Positions 1 to 8,542 of a stretch of 64,000 bases of DNA are shown here, one piece after another (position 1 is the first letter of the stretch; every line of letters starts with the position of its first letter). Position numbers and translations under genes: made by a program. Source of the DNA: Mucilaginibacter flavidus (GTDB lineage: Bacteria > Bacteroidota > Bacteroidia > Sphingobacteriales > Sphingobacteriaceae); NCBI RefSeq assembly GCF_024055575.1, contig NZ_JAMXOE010000013.1, forward strand, positions 62,001 through 126,000, in the 5' to 3' direction. The notes beneath the pieces were generated by a model. That model worked only from the letters and a program-made list of their open reading frames with translations. It was not told where the DNA came from and searched no databases.

Positions 1-726
1 TTTTTGATTGAGTCGTTTAAATCGCGCGAAGGGCACCACTTATTGTTTTATCCCTTCGAGGGACGTTTGGTTCACGAGGGCATGGCCTCGCTGCTAGCTT
101 TTCGACTCAGCAAAATAAAGCCGGCCAGCTTTTCCATCGCCATGAACGATTATGGTTTTGAGTTGCTGACCGATGAGGATATCCCAATTGAACAGGCCCT
201 GGAAGATGTTGCTTTTTTTTCGATAGATAACTTACTGGAGGATATTCAAAACAGCTTAAATGCCAATGAGATGGCCCGCCGCCGTTTCAGGGATATTGCC
301 CATATCGGTGGGCTTGTATTTACCGGTTATCCCGGGCAGCAGGTAAAAAACAAACATTTGCAAGCATCAACCTCGCTGCTGTTCGAAGTGTTCAGCGAAT
401 ACGAGCCGGATAACCTGCTGGTGAGGCAGGCCTATAATGAGGCGCTGGCATTTCAGCTGGAAGAATTCAGGCTACGAATGGCCCTGCAGCGCATTGCAAC
501 CCAAACTATCATTTTAAAAACTATTGAGCGCCCTACGCCGTTTGCATTCCCGATAATGGTTGATAGCCTGGGCCGTGAACGTTTAACTACCGAAACGCTG
601 GAAGAACGCATCGCAAAAATGGCAAGACAGTATGGAGCGGATGAGGTGTGGGAGGAAAAAGAGTCTGAAAGTCCGAAAAGTCCGAAAGTCCGAAAGGCTG
701 GGATTACGAGAAGAAGGGGATTTTAA
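1..726 (+). CDS. Lhr-like DEXH-box helicase, C-terminal part (5' truncated by window edge)
   Basis: The frame is open from base 1, so only the last 241 residues are visible. They match the C-terminal DEAD/H-associated region of Lhr-type helicases, which in Bacteroidota belong to the ligase-associated DNA damage response group; the helicase core would lie upstream. Recognisable stretches are RLVHEGMASLLAFRLS near the start and ARRRFRDIAHIGGLVFTGYPG around residue 95. The last 25 residues (ESESPKSPKVRK...) are low complexity and are encoded by a tandem repeat of GTCCGAAA at about 657-699, so the native end may have been replaced by repeat DNA. The family call is by sequence memory; the missing N-terminus limits certainty. 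Confidence 0.8.
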   Translation, partial: FLIESFKSREGHHLLFYPFEGRLVHEGMASLLAFRLSKIKPASFSIAMNDYGFELLTDEDIPIEQALEDVAFFSIDNLLEDIQNSLNANEMARRRFRDIAHIGGLVFTGYPGQQVKNKHLQASTSLLFEVFSEYEPDNLLVRQAYNEALAFQLEEFRLRMALQRIATQTIILKTIERPTPFAFPIMVDSLGRERLTTETLEERIAKMARQYGADEVWEEKESESPKSPKVRKAGITRRRGF

Positions 727-734
727 CGAGTGTT

Positions 735-793
735 TAAAGCCGAAAGCCTTTATGTAATGTTTTTATTCATTCCTTTAAAGCTTTCGGCTTTGG
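735..793. terminator. hairpin between convergent genes
   Basis: AAAGCCGAAAGCCTTTA at 737-753 is complementary to TTTAAAGCTTTCGGCTTT at 775-792 with few mismatches. T-rich DNA follows on the plus strand. It lies between the helicase end and the convergent small membrane gene, so it could terminate both. The right arm shares the CGAAAG word of the repeat that encodes the helicase tail. Confidence 0.55.
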
Positions 794-823
794 TCTTTTA
801 GTTTTTAGTTTTCCGCTTTCACC

Positions 824-1012
824 TTATTCCCCCTTTGGCTCTTTTATTAGAATAATAACCAGCCAAATAATCGAAAACGCCTGCACCATTATCATACTGC
901 CGATAATCAGCTGCCCACCGGGCCAGTGGAGTATTTTGAGCACAAGGCCTAGTAATATACCGGCAAAACTTAGGATAAAGAGTATAATGGGATACCTGAA
1001 ATTAAAAAACAT
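824..1012 (-). CDS. small two-helix membrane protein, GldL-N-terminus-like
   Basis: A 62-residue protein made almost entirely of two hydrophobic helices (about 7-27 and 34-56) separated by a short turn, KILHWPGGQ. The HWPGG turn is also found in the N-terminal membrane part of the gliding motor protein GldL, and small GldL-related proteins are common in Bacteroidota. It lacks the cytoplasmic remainder of GldL, so a motor role cannot be claimed. It starts 13 bases after the stop of the small membrane gene at 1026-1205, and the two probably form one transcript. Function unknown. Confidence 0.7.
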   Translation of the reverse strand: MFFNFRYPIILFILSFAGILLGLVLKILHWPGGQLIIGSMIMVQAFSIIWLVIILIKEPKGE

Positions 1013-1025
1013 GCGTATAGCCTGG

Positions 1026-1205
1026 TTAAGGTTTTTGTTTTAACCGTCTTATTATCGTAGGCATCTTGTAGAGGCCGTAGCCAAACAAGGCACCGATAAG
1101 CAGGCTGCTCCAGGTTTCGGTCTTGGGGTCGAAATTAAATACCACCACCGTCATCAGTAATATTGCAGCTATGCCAATAAGCAGGTATAAATAAACTTTT
1201 TTCAT
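1026..1205 (-). CDS. 59-residue single-pass membrane protein
   Basis: An ATG-initiated frame of 59 residues. It begins MKKVYLYLLIGIAAILL, a hydrophobic helix at about residues 4-22, then a polar stretch NFDPKTETWSS, a second weakly hydrophobic segment (LLIGALFGYGLYKMP) and a basic tail ending IIRRLKQKP. No family is recognised. Its position 13 bases upstream of the GldL-like small gene, same strand, supports a two-gene operon of envelope miniproteins. Reading-frame integrity and the hydrophobic pattern argue that it is real, but the function is unknown. Confidence 0.6.
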   Translation of the reverse strand: MKKVYLYLLIGIAAILLMTVVVFNFDPKTETWSSLLIGALFGYGLYKMPTIIRRLKQKP

Positions 1206-1727
1206 TAAGACTACTTCTAATTCAATTCCGTTGCGAAATTAATTGAAAAATATCGGGATTTAATATTATTTCGGTTGTTGCCCTTCCTGGCGCAGTTGGT
1301 GTTGTAGTCAAAGGGGTCTATAATCCCGGGCGGGCGCCGTTTAGGCGAGGCGCAGTACAAGTTTCTGAATACAAGCCAGCAAAGCGTTCCATTTTTGCAC
1401 GCGGAACACCCGGAACGCTGTGAAACATGCTTATTATCAGTGGTTTTATTTTTACGGGTAACCAATAGATGTAAGTGGCGCTGGTCAATTACTAAGACAT
1501 TAGCCTTATTTCGAACGCCAATTGCTTTAAGAATTTTAACGTCGAATAATAAGGTGAAAAACTTCGACGTTCACTATTCATTATTTAATTTTTTCCTCGA
1601 GTTACCAGGGCATGGAATGCAAATCGCCCCTACAAATCGCCTCATCTCAGCAGCTTATCAAAATCTCACAGTAAACACTAACCCGTTTTTATAATAAATA
1701 AACTATTTTTGTTTTCCTGCTTACTCA
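1206..1727. other. 522-base intergenic region with a doubtful Cys-rich reading frame
   Basis: Divergent region between the small membrane operon and the TonB receptor. A minus-strand frame at 1217-1465 could encode 82 residues with five Cys (CSACKNGTLCW, LYCASP, NTNCA). It has no good start context and its base composition rises to GC-rich only at about 1310-1420. A plus-strand frame at 1395-1694 overlaps it and looks random. I call neither a gene. A -7-like box TATTTTTG at 1704-1711 lies 16 bases before the receptor start. Confidence 0.4.
1704..1711 (+). promoter_or_regulatory. possible -7 element of the TonB receptor gene
   Basis: TATTTTTG fits the Bacteroidota TAnnTTTG -7 consensus and lies 16 bases upstream of the ATG at 1728. 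No clear TTG -33 element is present at the expected distance, so support is partial. Confidence 0.3.
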
Positions 1728-3794
1728 ATGACTCGACTCCTGTTTTGCCTGTTTTTTGCTTCTATTTTGGTGCATACTGCTAATGCCCAGCATTTGCCTG
1801 ATACCGGTAAGCTTGTCATTGATATAGTTACCGAGCCTGTAACAATTCACGGGTACCTGTCACCCATATATCTGCCAAATGTACCCGCATCGGTAAGCTA
1901 TATTGGTAAGGGGCAGCTGAGCCGGCAGCCCGATAATTCATTTGTTTCGGTGCTAAATACAGTGCCGGGTGTCCGGGCCGAAGAGCGTTCGCCGGGAAGC
2001 TACAGGCTATCAATCAGGGGCAGTTTGTTGCGATCGCCATTTGGTATACGCGATGTAAAGATCTATAACGATGAAATACCACTCACCGATGCAGGCGGCA
2101 ACACCTACCTCAATGCGCTTGATTTTAACAGCATCAATCATATTGAAATATTAAAGGGCCCGGATGGCAGTTTGTTTGGTGCAAACTCGGGCGGCGTAGT
2201 TTTGCTGAACCCTGTTAATTTAAACGACCACGGCAATCACGCCACTGTGGGGCTTAACGGGGGTTCATACGGATTGATACATGAAAATGCCGCCGTGCAG
2301 GATAGTAGCGGTAACTACCAGCTTAATTTAAACCAGGGCTTCGAAACATACCACGGTTACCGCCAGCATAGCGATATGCAGCGGCATTTTATACAAATGA
2401 GAAACCGTTGGAAATATAATTTTAACGACGAGGTGCGCGTACTCGGCTTTTACTCCGATTTAAATTATAAAACGCCCGGCGGCTTAACGCTGGCGCAATA
2501 CCAGGCCAACCCGCAATCGGCCAGGCTGGCTACAAAGTTTACGCCAGGCGCTATCGACCAAAATATCGGCATCACTACAAAAGTATTATTGGGCGGCGTG
2601 GTTAACGAGTTGCACATTACCCACCAGTTGCGCAATGTGTTGTCGGTTTATGGCACTTATGTTGATTTTTCGAACCCATTTATTACCAATTACGAGCAGC
2701 GTTACGAAGGAACTTTCGGCATGCGTACCTATTTTGAATTGAGCAGCGAACCTTTGTCAAACTACTCGTGGAACCTGGATTTGGGACTTGAATGGCAACA
2801 AACCAATTCCGACGATAACAACTACGGCAACCGCAAAGGGGTAAGGGACACCGCACAAACGCTGGATAAGATAAACACCAACCAGCATTTCTTCTTCACC
2901 CGTTATGCGCTTGATTTGTATAACCGCTTCCATGTTGAAGCTGCACTCAGCTTAAACTTTTACGATTACAAATTCAGGAATGTATACCCCAATGACGAAG
3001 CCGCGTTTACCAACCGCCATTTTACGCCTCAACTGATGCCGAGAATAGCCCTTTCCTACAATTTGACGAAGGATTTTATCTGGCGTGCATCTGTAAGCCG
3101 GGGTTATTCGACACCAACTACTGCCGAGATAAGGCCGACGGATAACATCATTAACACCAACCTGCAGGCCGAACATGGATGGAACTACGAAACAGGTTTC
3201 CGCTTGCACAATGCTGACGGGAGTTTGTACTTTGATATTTCGGCATTTTATTATGTATTGAAAAATGCCATTGTGGTTCGGAACAATGCAAATGAAACCA
3301 CCTATTACATTAATTCCGGTGGCACGCACCAGCCGGGTGTCGAGTTGTATTTTTCAGATTGGCTGGTACGCCTCAATAGCACTAGCTTTTTACGCGGGCT
3401 GCAGTTTAATGAATCGGTAACGCTTGATAAATTTACTTTTACAGGTAATAACAATGGCAATAAGCTGACAGGGGTGCCGCCGCAGGTAGTCATATCAAGC
3501 TTACAATTCAGGTTCCCGGAAAATACTTATTTGTTTTTGGAGCATAACTTTACCGGCCGTATCCCGCTAAAAGATGATAACACTGTTTTTGCGTCGCAAT
3601 ATAATTTGTTAGAAGCAAAAGCCGGCTGGGCCATTAAACTAAACCGCAAAACCAAGCTTGACATATACGCCGGTGCGGGTAATTTATTGAACCAAAAATA
3701 TAGCCTGGGGAATGATTTAAATGCTATCGGAAGCCGGTTTTATAACCCCGCGCCGCCACGCAATTTTTACATTGGTTTTAACGCAGGGTTTTAA
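1728..3794 (+). CDS. TonB-dependent outer-membrane receptor
   Basis: A 688-residue outer-membrane receptor that would import a scarce ligand using TonB energy. Residues 1-20 are a signal peptide ending ANAQ. A plug domain spans about 50-165: PDNSFVSVLNTVPGVRAEE, then RLSIRG, then HIEILKGPDGSLFGANSGGV, the usual plug hallmarks. The rest is a 22-strand barrel ending in phenylalanine (FYIGFNAGF). It lacks the N-terminal carboxypeptidase-like extension and the length of SusC proteins, and no SusD partner follows. That points to an iron chelate, haem or cobalamin rather than a glycan; the substrate is not determinable. It is convergent with the GH20 gene, 49 bases away. Confidence 0.9.
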   Translation: MTRLLFCLFFASILVHTANAQHLPDTGKLVIDIVTEPVTIHGYLSPIYLPNVPASVSYIGKGQLSRQPDNSFVSVLNTVPGVRAEERSPGSYRLSIRGSLLRSPFGIRDVKIYNDEIPLTDAGGNTYLNALDFNSINHIEILKGPDGSLFGANSGGVVLLNPVNLNDHGNHATVGLNGGSYGLIHENAAVQDSSGNYQLNLNQGFETYHGYRQHSDMQRHFIQMRNRWKYNFNDEVRVLGFYSDLNYKTPGGLTLAQYQANPQSARLATKFTPGAIDQNIGITTKVLLGGVVNELHITHQLRNVLSVYGTYVDFSNPFITNYEQRYEGTFGMRTYFELSSEPLSNYSWNLDLGLEWQQTNSDDNNYGNRKGVRDTAQTLDKINTNQHFFFTRYALDLYNRFHVEAALSLNFYDYKFRNVYPNDEAAFTNRHFTPQLMPRIALSYNLTKDFIWRASVSRGYSTPTTAEIRPTDNIINTNLQAEHGWNYETGFRLHNADGSLYFDISAFYYVLKNAIVVRNNANETTYYINSGGTHQPGVELYFSDWLVRLNSTSFLRGLQFNESVTLDKFTFTGNNNGNKLTGVPPQVVISSLQFRFPENTYLFLEHNFTGRIPLKDDNTVFASQYNLLEAKAGWAIKLNRKTKLDIYAGAGNLLNQKYSLGNDLNAIGSRFYNPAPPRNFYIGFNAGF

Positions 3795-3843
3795 AACGGT
3801 TCATAACAAAGGCAACCTCACATGCCCATGCTACAATATGTTG

Positions 3844-6432
3844 TTAGGGAGTAACAGCCTCTGAAACGTTACCACCACGCCCTTTAGTATCAAAAGCTCG
3901 GAACTTTATTACATTTCCATCGTTTGTAACAGCATCGTTATACGGTTTGCTTTTTTCATCGGGGTCTTTGCCATTGGTGGTATACCTGATAATTAAGCCC
4001 GGAAATTGCACATTCGCTGCATACTTTCCATCCTGTAACACAACCCCCGGCTTGGGAACTCGGTAATTATAGCCGCCGTTAAAATAGCTCAACCTGGGCA
4101 ACTCGCGTTTGCCCAGCACATTTAAAAAGTTCGACCAGGCAATATTGTACAGCGAATCGCTTTTTGCGGTGTTTTTCTCGGTTGCCCAATCAGGGTCTTT
4201 AGCCCAAGCCCGCTCGGCAAAGCCTAACAGGCGGGGCAGCAGCATATATTCCAAACGTTCGGTGCTTTTTATGTTCTCACCCCAAACGGCACTCTGGATA
4301 CCGAGGATATTACTTTTGCCATATTCGGTAAGGCGTTGTTTGCCAATAAAGATATTACGGTTGAGCGGCAGGCCATCCCTGTCGACCTTTGCGTTTTTAA
4401 AATAATCGAACGGAATAAACGAGAAAGGTTTGTCGATATCAGAAAACGCACCCCAATAATAGCCCGGCTCATCGAATGATTTGTAGTGCGCCATGTCGAA
4501 ATACAAATTGGTAACTGGCGTCAATACGGTTTTGTAACCGGCATTGGCCAGCTTATAGGCCAAATCCTCGATGCCGCCGCCAAGTGTATTGTTCCATACT
4601 TCGGCCTGCAGGTGCTCGGGCATAAAATCGGGATTAGGAACATAAAAAGGCTGCCCGTCCAGCGCGGTTTTGCGCAGCGCCATTTCTTCCCATCCTGAGA
4701 GATAAAGCCCTTTTGCTTTTATCAGCTGGTTAACACGGCCATAAAAGTAATACCATAAATCGGCGGTGCTTTTTATTTCGGGGTGGGTAGCTTTAAGCGC
4801 CAGGTAAGCCGGCGATTTTTCCCAAACATGGGCAGGCACTTCATCACCACCCCAGTTAATGGTTTTTAAGGGGACGCCGGCATCTTTGTACATGCTCACA
4901 ATATCGCTGATAACCGTCTCCACAAAGTTATAGGTTGATGGCAGGGATACGTCAATTACATTATCCGTCCAGTATTGCGCCGTGCTGTATGCTGATTTAT
5001 CACCGGCATCGTATAACAAATACTTTTCGGCCTCGGCTTTTTTGCCTTCGGCCATTAACCTATCGTACCGGGCGTTCATCGATTTTATGGCTGCACGGGC
5101 GTGGCCGGGGGCCTCAATTTCGGGCATCACCATAATATGCAGCTTATCGGCATATTTTAATATCTCGATAAAATCAGCGCGGGTATAAAAGCCGGTGCCG
5201 GTTTTGTTGTCCAACTCGCCGCCTGAGCCGTGTGAGGCAGGCAGAAAATGCTTGCTGTCCAGCGAATGCCCGCGACGACCGCCAACTTCGGTCAATTCAG
5301 GTAGCGATGGTATCTCCAAACGCCAGCCCTCATCCTCGGTAAGGTGCATGTGGAACACATTTATTTTATACAGCGCTAGCACATCAAGCACGCGGAAGAT
5401 TTCTTTTTTAGGCTGAAAGTTGCGGCCAACATCGAGCATAAAAGCACGGTAGGCGAAACGGGGCTCATCTTTTACTTCACAGTAAGGTATTTGAATTTGC
5501 TTTTGATGACGAGCAAGTGCGGATGGTGGTATTAGCGTTTTTAAAGATTGAATAGCATAGAATGCCCCTGCGGAGGTAGAAGCCTCAATGATAATTGACG
5601 AACTTGATACAGTTAAATGATAACCCTCTGCTCCAAATCCTTCTACCCGATTAATGTTTAGAACTTTCAGGCTACTCGATTTTGGATCGTGATATAATTT
5701 TTCACCAAGGATGTTTTCGAAATAGCTTTTTAAATAATTGAATTCTGGTTCAAAGTTGCCTTGAACCTTACTAGCTTTGATTTCAAGGGTATTAAACGTC
5801 ACTCCTTTATCTAAAACAAAATAGCCCTTGTTTCCCGATTCATCGCCTTCCTTATAACTCACGGGCGTAGGAAACACCTTAGTCAACTGCGTCTCCGGTA
5901 CATCGGTAATGATTTTATTCTGGTCGTAAACTATTGCCGGGGTAATTAAGCCCGCATAGTTTGGCTTAAATGGTTTGATAGTAAACGCGCCGGTATTGTA
6001 GCCTTTATCGGGCTGGTTATCCCAAACTACATAAAAGCCTTCAGGGCCATCGGTTATGGTAATTACCGGGTCTTCGTCGATAAACTCTATGCGTACCGAC
6101 TGACCGGGTTTTAAATCGGTAAATGTTGCGGTTGGCGTGAGGCTGAATAAGTCGCCGTTCACAAATTTAATGGTGGCATTGCCGGTAACGGTTTGTTCGG
6201 CAATTAGACGGGCCGAGTTAAAATACATTTTCCAGCCGGTAGCCGGGAATGTCGCCTTACCATTGTTGGTGATGGTAATTGCGTTTAGTGCCTGCCCCTT
6301 TTTGGGGCTATCGTTTTGCAGCGCCTCCCAGGTAATACTGAGGTCGCGGGTATTAAACTTTGGCTCGTCAACAGGCTTGGCGGCTACACTTAAGCAAAAG
6401 GCTGCCATTACAGCCACAAGAAAATATCGCAT
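3844..6432 (-). CDS. secreted beta-N-acetylhexosaminidase, GH20 chitobiase type
   Basis: Hydrolyses terminal beta-linked GlcNAc/GalNAc from chitobiose or glycoprotein glycans, outside the cytoplasm. I chose the ATG at 6432 because it opens a signal peptide (MRYFLVAVMAAFCLSVAA); the frame extends 31 residues further upstream without homology. The 862 residues show a carbohydrate-binding CHB_HEX-like N-terminal domain (about 25-150), a GH20b domain (about 180-310), and the TIM-barrel catalytic domain with HMHLTEDEGWRLEIPSLPEL and the catalytic pair D530-E531 in NWGGDEVPAHVW. A small C-terminal domain (about 780-862) matches the chitobiase C-terminal module. The architecture is that of Serratia chitobiase. 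Monocistronic. Confidence 0.93.
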   Translation of the reverse strand: MRYFLVAVMAAFCLSVAAKPVDEPKFNTRDLSITWEALQNDSPKKGQALNAITITNNGKATFPATGWKMYFNSARLIAEQTVTGNATIKFVNGDLFSLTPTATFTDLKPGQSVRIEFIDEDPVITITDGPEGFYVVWDNQPDKGYNTGAFTIKPFKPNYAGLITPAIVYDQNKIITDVPETQLTKVFPTPVSYKEGDESGNKGYFVLDKGVTFNTLEIKASKVQGNFEPEFNYLKSYFENILGEKLYHDPKSSSLKVLNINRVEGFGAEGYHLTVSSSSIIIEASTSAGAFYAIQSLKTLIPPSALARHQKQIQIPYCEVKDEPRFAYRAFMLDVGRNFQPKKEIFRVLDVLALYKINVFHMHLTEDEGWRLEIPSLPELTEVGGRRGHSLDSKHFLPASHGSGGELDNKTGTGFYTRADFIEILKYADKLHIMVMPEIEAPGHARAAIKSMNARYDRLMAEGKKAEAEKYLLYDAGDKSAYSTAQYWTDNVIDVSLPSTYNFVETVISDIVSMYKDAGVPLKTINWGGDEVPAHVWEKSPAYLALKATHPEIKSTADLWYYFYGRVNQLIKAKGLYLSGWEEMALRKTALDGQPFYVPNPDFMPEHLQAEVWNNTLGGGIEDLAYKLANAGYKTVLTPVTNLYFDMAHYKSFDEPGYYWGAFSDIDKPFSFIPFDYFKNAKVDRDGLPLNRNIFIGKQRLTEYGKSNILGIQSAVWGENIKSTERLEYMLLPRLLGFAERAWAKDPDWATEKNTAKSDSLYNIAWSNFLNVLGKRELPRLSYFNGGYNYRVPKPGVVLQDGKYAANVQFPGLIIRYTTNGKDPDEKSKPYNDAVTNDGNVIKFRAFDTKGRGGNVSEAVTP

Positions 6433-6780
6433 ACAAATAAAATTAGGTTGGATTGAGGTAGTAAATATAAGCGATTTATAAAAAATCCGATACTTTTTAA
6501 AATATTTTAAGAAGTGTAAAATCAACAGGTAAATTGCTGAGACTTAGCCGCTATAACCGACAACCTGCCCTGAAACACCGATAAACCCCCTGTTTTGATG
6601 TATAAATGGGTAAAAAACAGGGATAAACAGGCAAAAAAGGGTTCGACGGGTAAAAAAGCTTGTATGTCTACATTGGTGCGCCTGTGGTCTAATAAGTTTT
6701 ACGGGGTGAAAAAATCGCTGTTCCTTTGGTCATTGAAAACAACAAACAAACAAAAAATTTAACCGCTAAAACATACAGTC
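6433..6780. other. divergent intergenic region with a 9-bp inverted repeat
   Basis: 348 bases between the divergent GH20 and GIN-domain genes. CCCTGTTTT at 6588-6596 pairs perfectly with AAAACAGGG at 6614-6622 across a 17-base loop, and related GGGATAAACAGG and GGGTAAAAAA words follow. It may be an operator or transcript hairpin. No reading frame of note and no complete promoter consensus was found. Confidence 0.4.
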
Positions 6781-7380
6781 ATGAAAACTACAATACTAAC
6801 CATCGCCCTTTTAACAGCCACTATATTAGGTTTCAACCAATCAGCAAAAGCAGCAACCGGTAAAACCGAAGGAGCCGCCACCACTACTTTAACCAACGTA
6901 AGCAATATCAGCGAAATCGAAATTCGCGGTAATGTTGAGCTTTACGTATCAGCCGGTACTGCCGACCAGGTAAAAGTTTACAACAACTACTACTCAAACA
7001 ATGCATTGGTTCAGGATGACAAAGGCGTGTTGCGCATTGCATCATACAGCACACAAAAATTAACCGTTTGGGTTACTGCTAACCAATTGGCAAAACTAAG
7101 CGCATACGATAACGCAACTGTAAAATCATTCGGAAAATTATCTGCCATCAACCTTGACGTCGAACTTTACAACAATGCATCGGCTCAATTAAATATGGAT
7201 ACATTCTCTGCTAACGTTAAAGTTAACGACAATGCAAAAGCTAACTTAACCGGCGATGTTAATGAAGGCAGCCTGAAAGCAAACATCACAGCTAACTTAA
7301 CTACTAAAGATTTAAAAGTTTCGCACCTGGCTAAAACAGCCGAGGTAAAAAGCGAAGACGTCGAGTTGGCGCTGTTATAA
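6781..7380 (+). CDS. secreted GIN-domain (DUF2807) protein
   Basis: A 199-residue exported protein. Residues 1-24 form a signal peptide (MKTTILTIALLTATILG...SAKAA). The rest is a right-handed repeat fold typical of the head GIN domain: IRGNVELYVSAGTADQVKVY, LSAYDNATVKSFGKL, VELYNNASAQLNMD and VKVNDNAKANLTGD, where Asn/Ala turns recur about every 20 residues. Members are called putative auto-transporter adhesins but lack a demonstrated function. Codon use favours AAC and AAA more than its neighbours, as in abundantly expressed genes. Transcribed divergently from the GH20 gene and followed by REP palindromes. Confidence 0.85.
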   Translation: MKTTILTIALLTATILGFNQSAKAATGKTEGAATTTLTNVSNISEIEIRGNVELYVSAGTADQVKVYNNYYSNNALVQDDKGVLRIASYSTQKLTVWVTANQLAKLSAYDNATVKSFGKLSAINLDVELYNNASAQLNMDTFSANVKVNDNAKANLTGDVNEGSLKANITANLTTKDLKVSHLAKTAEVKSEDVELALL

Positions 7381-7426
7381 TATAAACAAAATATCTAGGA
7401 CACTTTGATGGGGATGTTTAGCGGAA

Positions 7427-7660
7427 TTTGGCTAAAGCCCCATTTTGCTTTTATAAGAAAACCCTTAACTTCATTGCCGTTGGCTTTACCCAACGGGTAG
7501 TAAAAACGAAAGATTGGCTTTAGCCAAAATAGCCTTACAACCGGCTAGCCAGGGATTACATTTCACATTAATCCCTTATAAATTCCACCGTTATTTCAAC
7601 TTCATTGCCGTTGGCTTTAGCCAACGGATAATATAATTCCCCAAATTGGCTTTAGCCAAA
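7427..7660. repeat. REP palindrome array, left of the RAYT gene
   Basis: Five palindromes: TTTGGCTAAAGCC (7427-7439), CCGTTGG-N6-CCAACGG (7477-7496), TTGGCTTTAGCCAA (7514-7527), CCGTTGG-N6-CCAACGG (7608-7627) and TTGGCTTTAGCCAA (7646-7659). The second and fourth are each preceded by TTCATTGCCG. Two composite units of long then short palindrome lie in direct orientation about 131 bases apart. They are the likely substrate of the adjacent transposase. Confidence 0.85.
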
Positions 7661-7699
7661 ATAACCGGGCGACCGGTCATCCCACGAAAGTGTAGCGAA

Positions 7700-8134
7700 C
7701 TACCCCTTTATTAATTCCCACCCATACTTTGTCATAAACTCATCAACCTCGGCATCAAATGACTTTTTTGAATGATGTTTTTCCTGGCCTTTGATATAAC
7801 CAATTACCGCTGGCACCTGTGACTCACTTATCGAAACCGCGAAATAATCATCCTGCCAGCTAAACTTTTCGGCAATCATTTTATTTTGATTAATCCAAAA
7901 CGACGATTCACCTTTTATGAGTTGGCTAACCTTTGCTATTGTTTGATCTTTTCCTAATGAAATAAGGCAGTGAATATGTTCTTTATGCCCATTAATGGCT
8001 TGTAAAAAAATGCCCTTTTCCAAACAATTTTCAGAAATATGCTTATAAACATCATTCCTGATTTCTTTTTTCAAATAGGGTTCTCTGTTTTTAGTAGCAA
8101 ACACCAAATGCACCCATATTTTTACAAATGACAT
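7700..8134 (-). CDS. REP-associated tyrosine transposase (IS200-like Y1 family)
   Basis: A 144-residue single-stranded-DNA nuclease of the HUH Y1 family. The HUH pair is H53-I-H55 in GHKEHIHCLISL, and Y113 in GYIKGQEKHHSKKSF is the expected nucleophile. QLIKGESSFWINQNK and FSWQDDYFAVSISES are family signatures in Bacteroidota. Length is normal for an IS200-like TnpA and no TnpB accompanies it. Palindromes lie on both sides (7427-7660 and 8238-8297) in opposite orientations, and similar ones recur at 46301 and 53434. That fits a domesticated RAYT that maintains or spreads REP elements rather than a simple IS. The gene appears intact. Confidence 0.9.
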   Translation of the reverse strand: MSFVKIWVHLVFATKNREPYLKKEIRNDVYKHISENCLEKGIFLQAINGHKEHIHCLISLGKDQTIAKVSQLIKGESSFWINQNKMIAEKFSWQDDYFAVSISESQVPAVIGYIKGQEKHHSKKSFDAEVDEFMTKYGWELIKG

Positions 8135-8542
8135 AGTGTGACAGGTTAAATTTATAATGTTAAATATAAAATATTTTAGCGTGGTTTACCATGTACCTAT
8201 TCAAATGCTTATAACCGATTTAACATGCATATCGTAATTTGGCTAAAGCCGAATGATGCGTTCTTGCAGTCCGTCGGCTAAAGCCGACGGCAATGAATTA
8301 TTTTTATCTCCCAATCGTTGCGCCGGTTTGCTAAAGTTACAATGCGAATGGAGTAATTGAAATTGCGGCTGTTTCCTTTTCTAATTTCAACACAATAAAA
8401 AACCCTCATCCTCTGTCATATTAACCTGCCGTTAAATATCACCCTTCCATCCAAAAAATTCCATATTGTTTAGTTATTTTGCAGTACCGAATCCATGATA
8501 GGGTTTGTGTCAATCTTTAATTGCCCTTCACAATTGATATTT
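8135..8542. other. intergenic region upstream of the AsmA gene
   Basis: About 400 bases between divergent genes. It holds the REP palindromes at 8238-8297. The remainder is AT-rich with no reading frame I can support. TAGTTATTTTGCAG at about 8471-8484 is a loose match to the -7 region. Confidence 0.4.
8238..8297. repeat. REP palindromes, right of the RAYT gene
   Basis: TTTGGCTAAAGCC at 8238-8250 and CCGTCGGCTAAAGCCGACGG at 8271-8290 followed by CAATGAA. This is the reverse complement of the unit to the left of the transposase, so the gene is bracketed by inverted units. The stem differs (GTCGG against GTTGG) with both strands changed together, so pairing is conserved. Confidence 0.85.

Noticed and set aside
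1395..1694. Plus-strand 99-residue frame before the TonB receptor
   Set aside because: No start context, no domain, overlaps another doubtful frame; the region is non-coding in character.
6433..6525. Extended N-terminus of the GH20 enzyme
   Set aside because: The 31 upstream residues are not a signal peptide and precede a good one starting at 6432.
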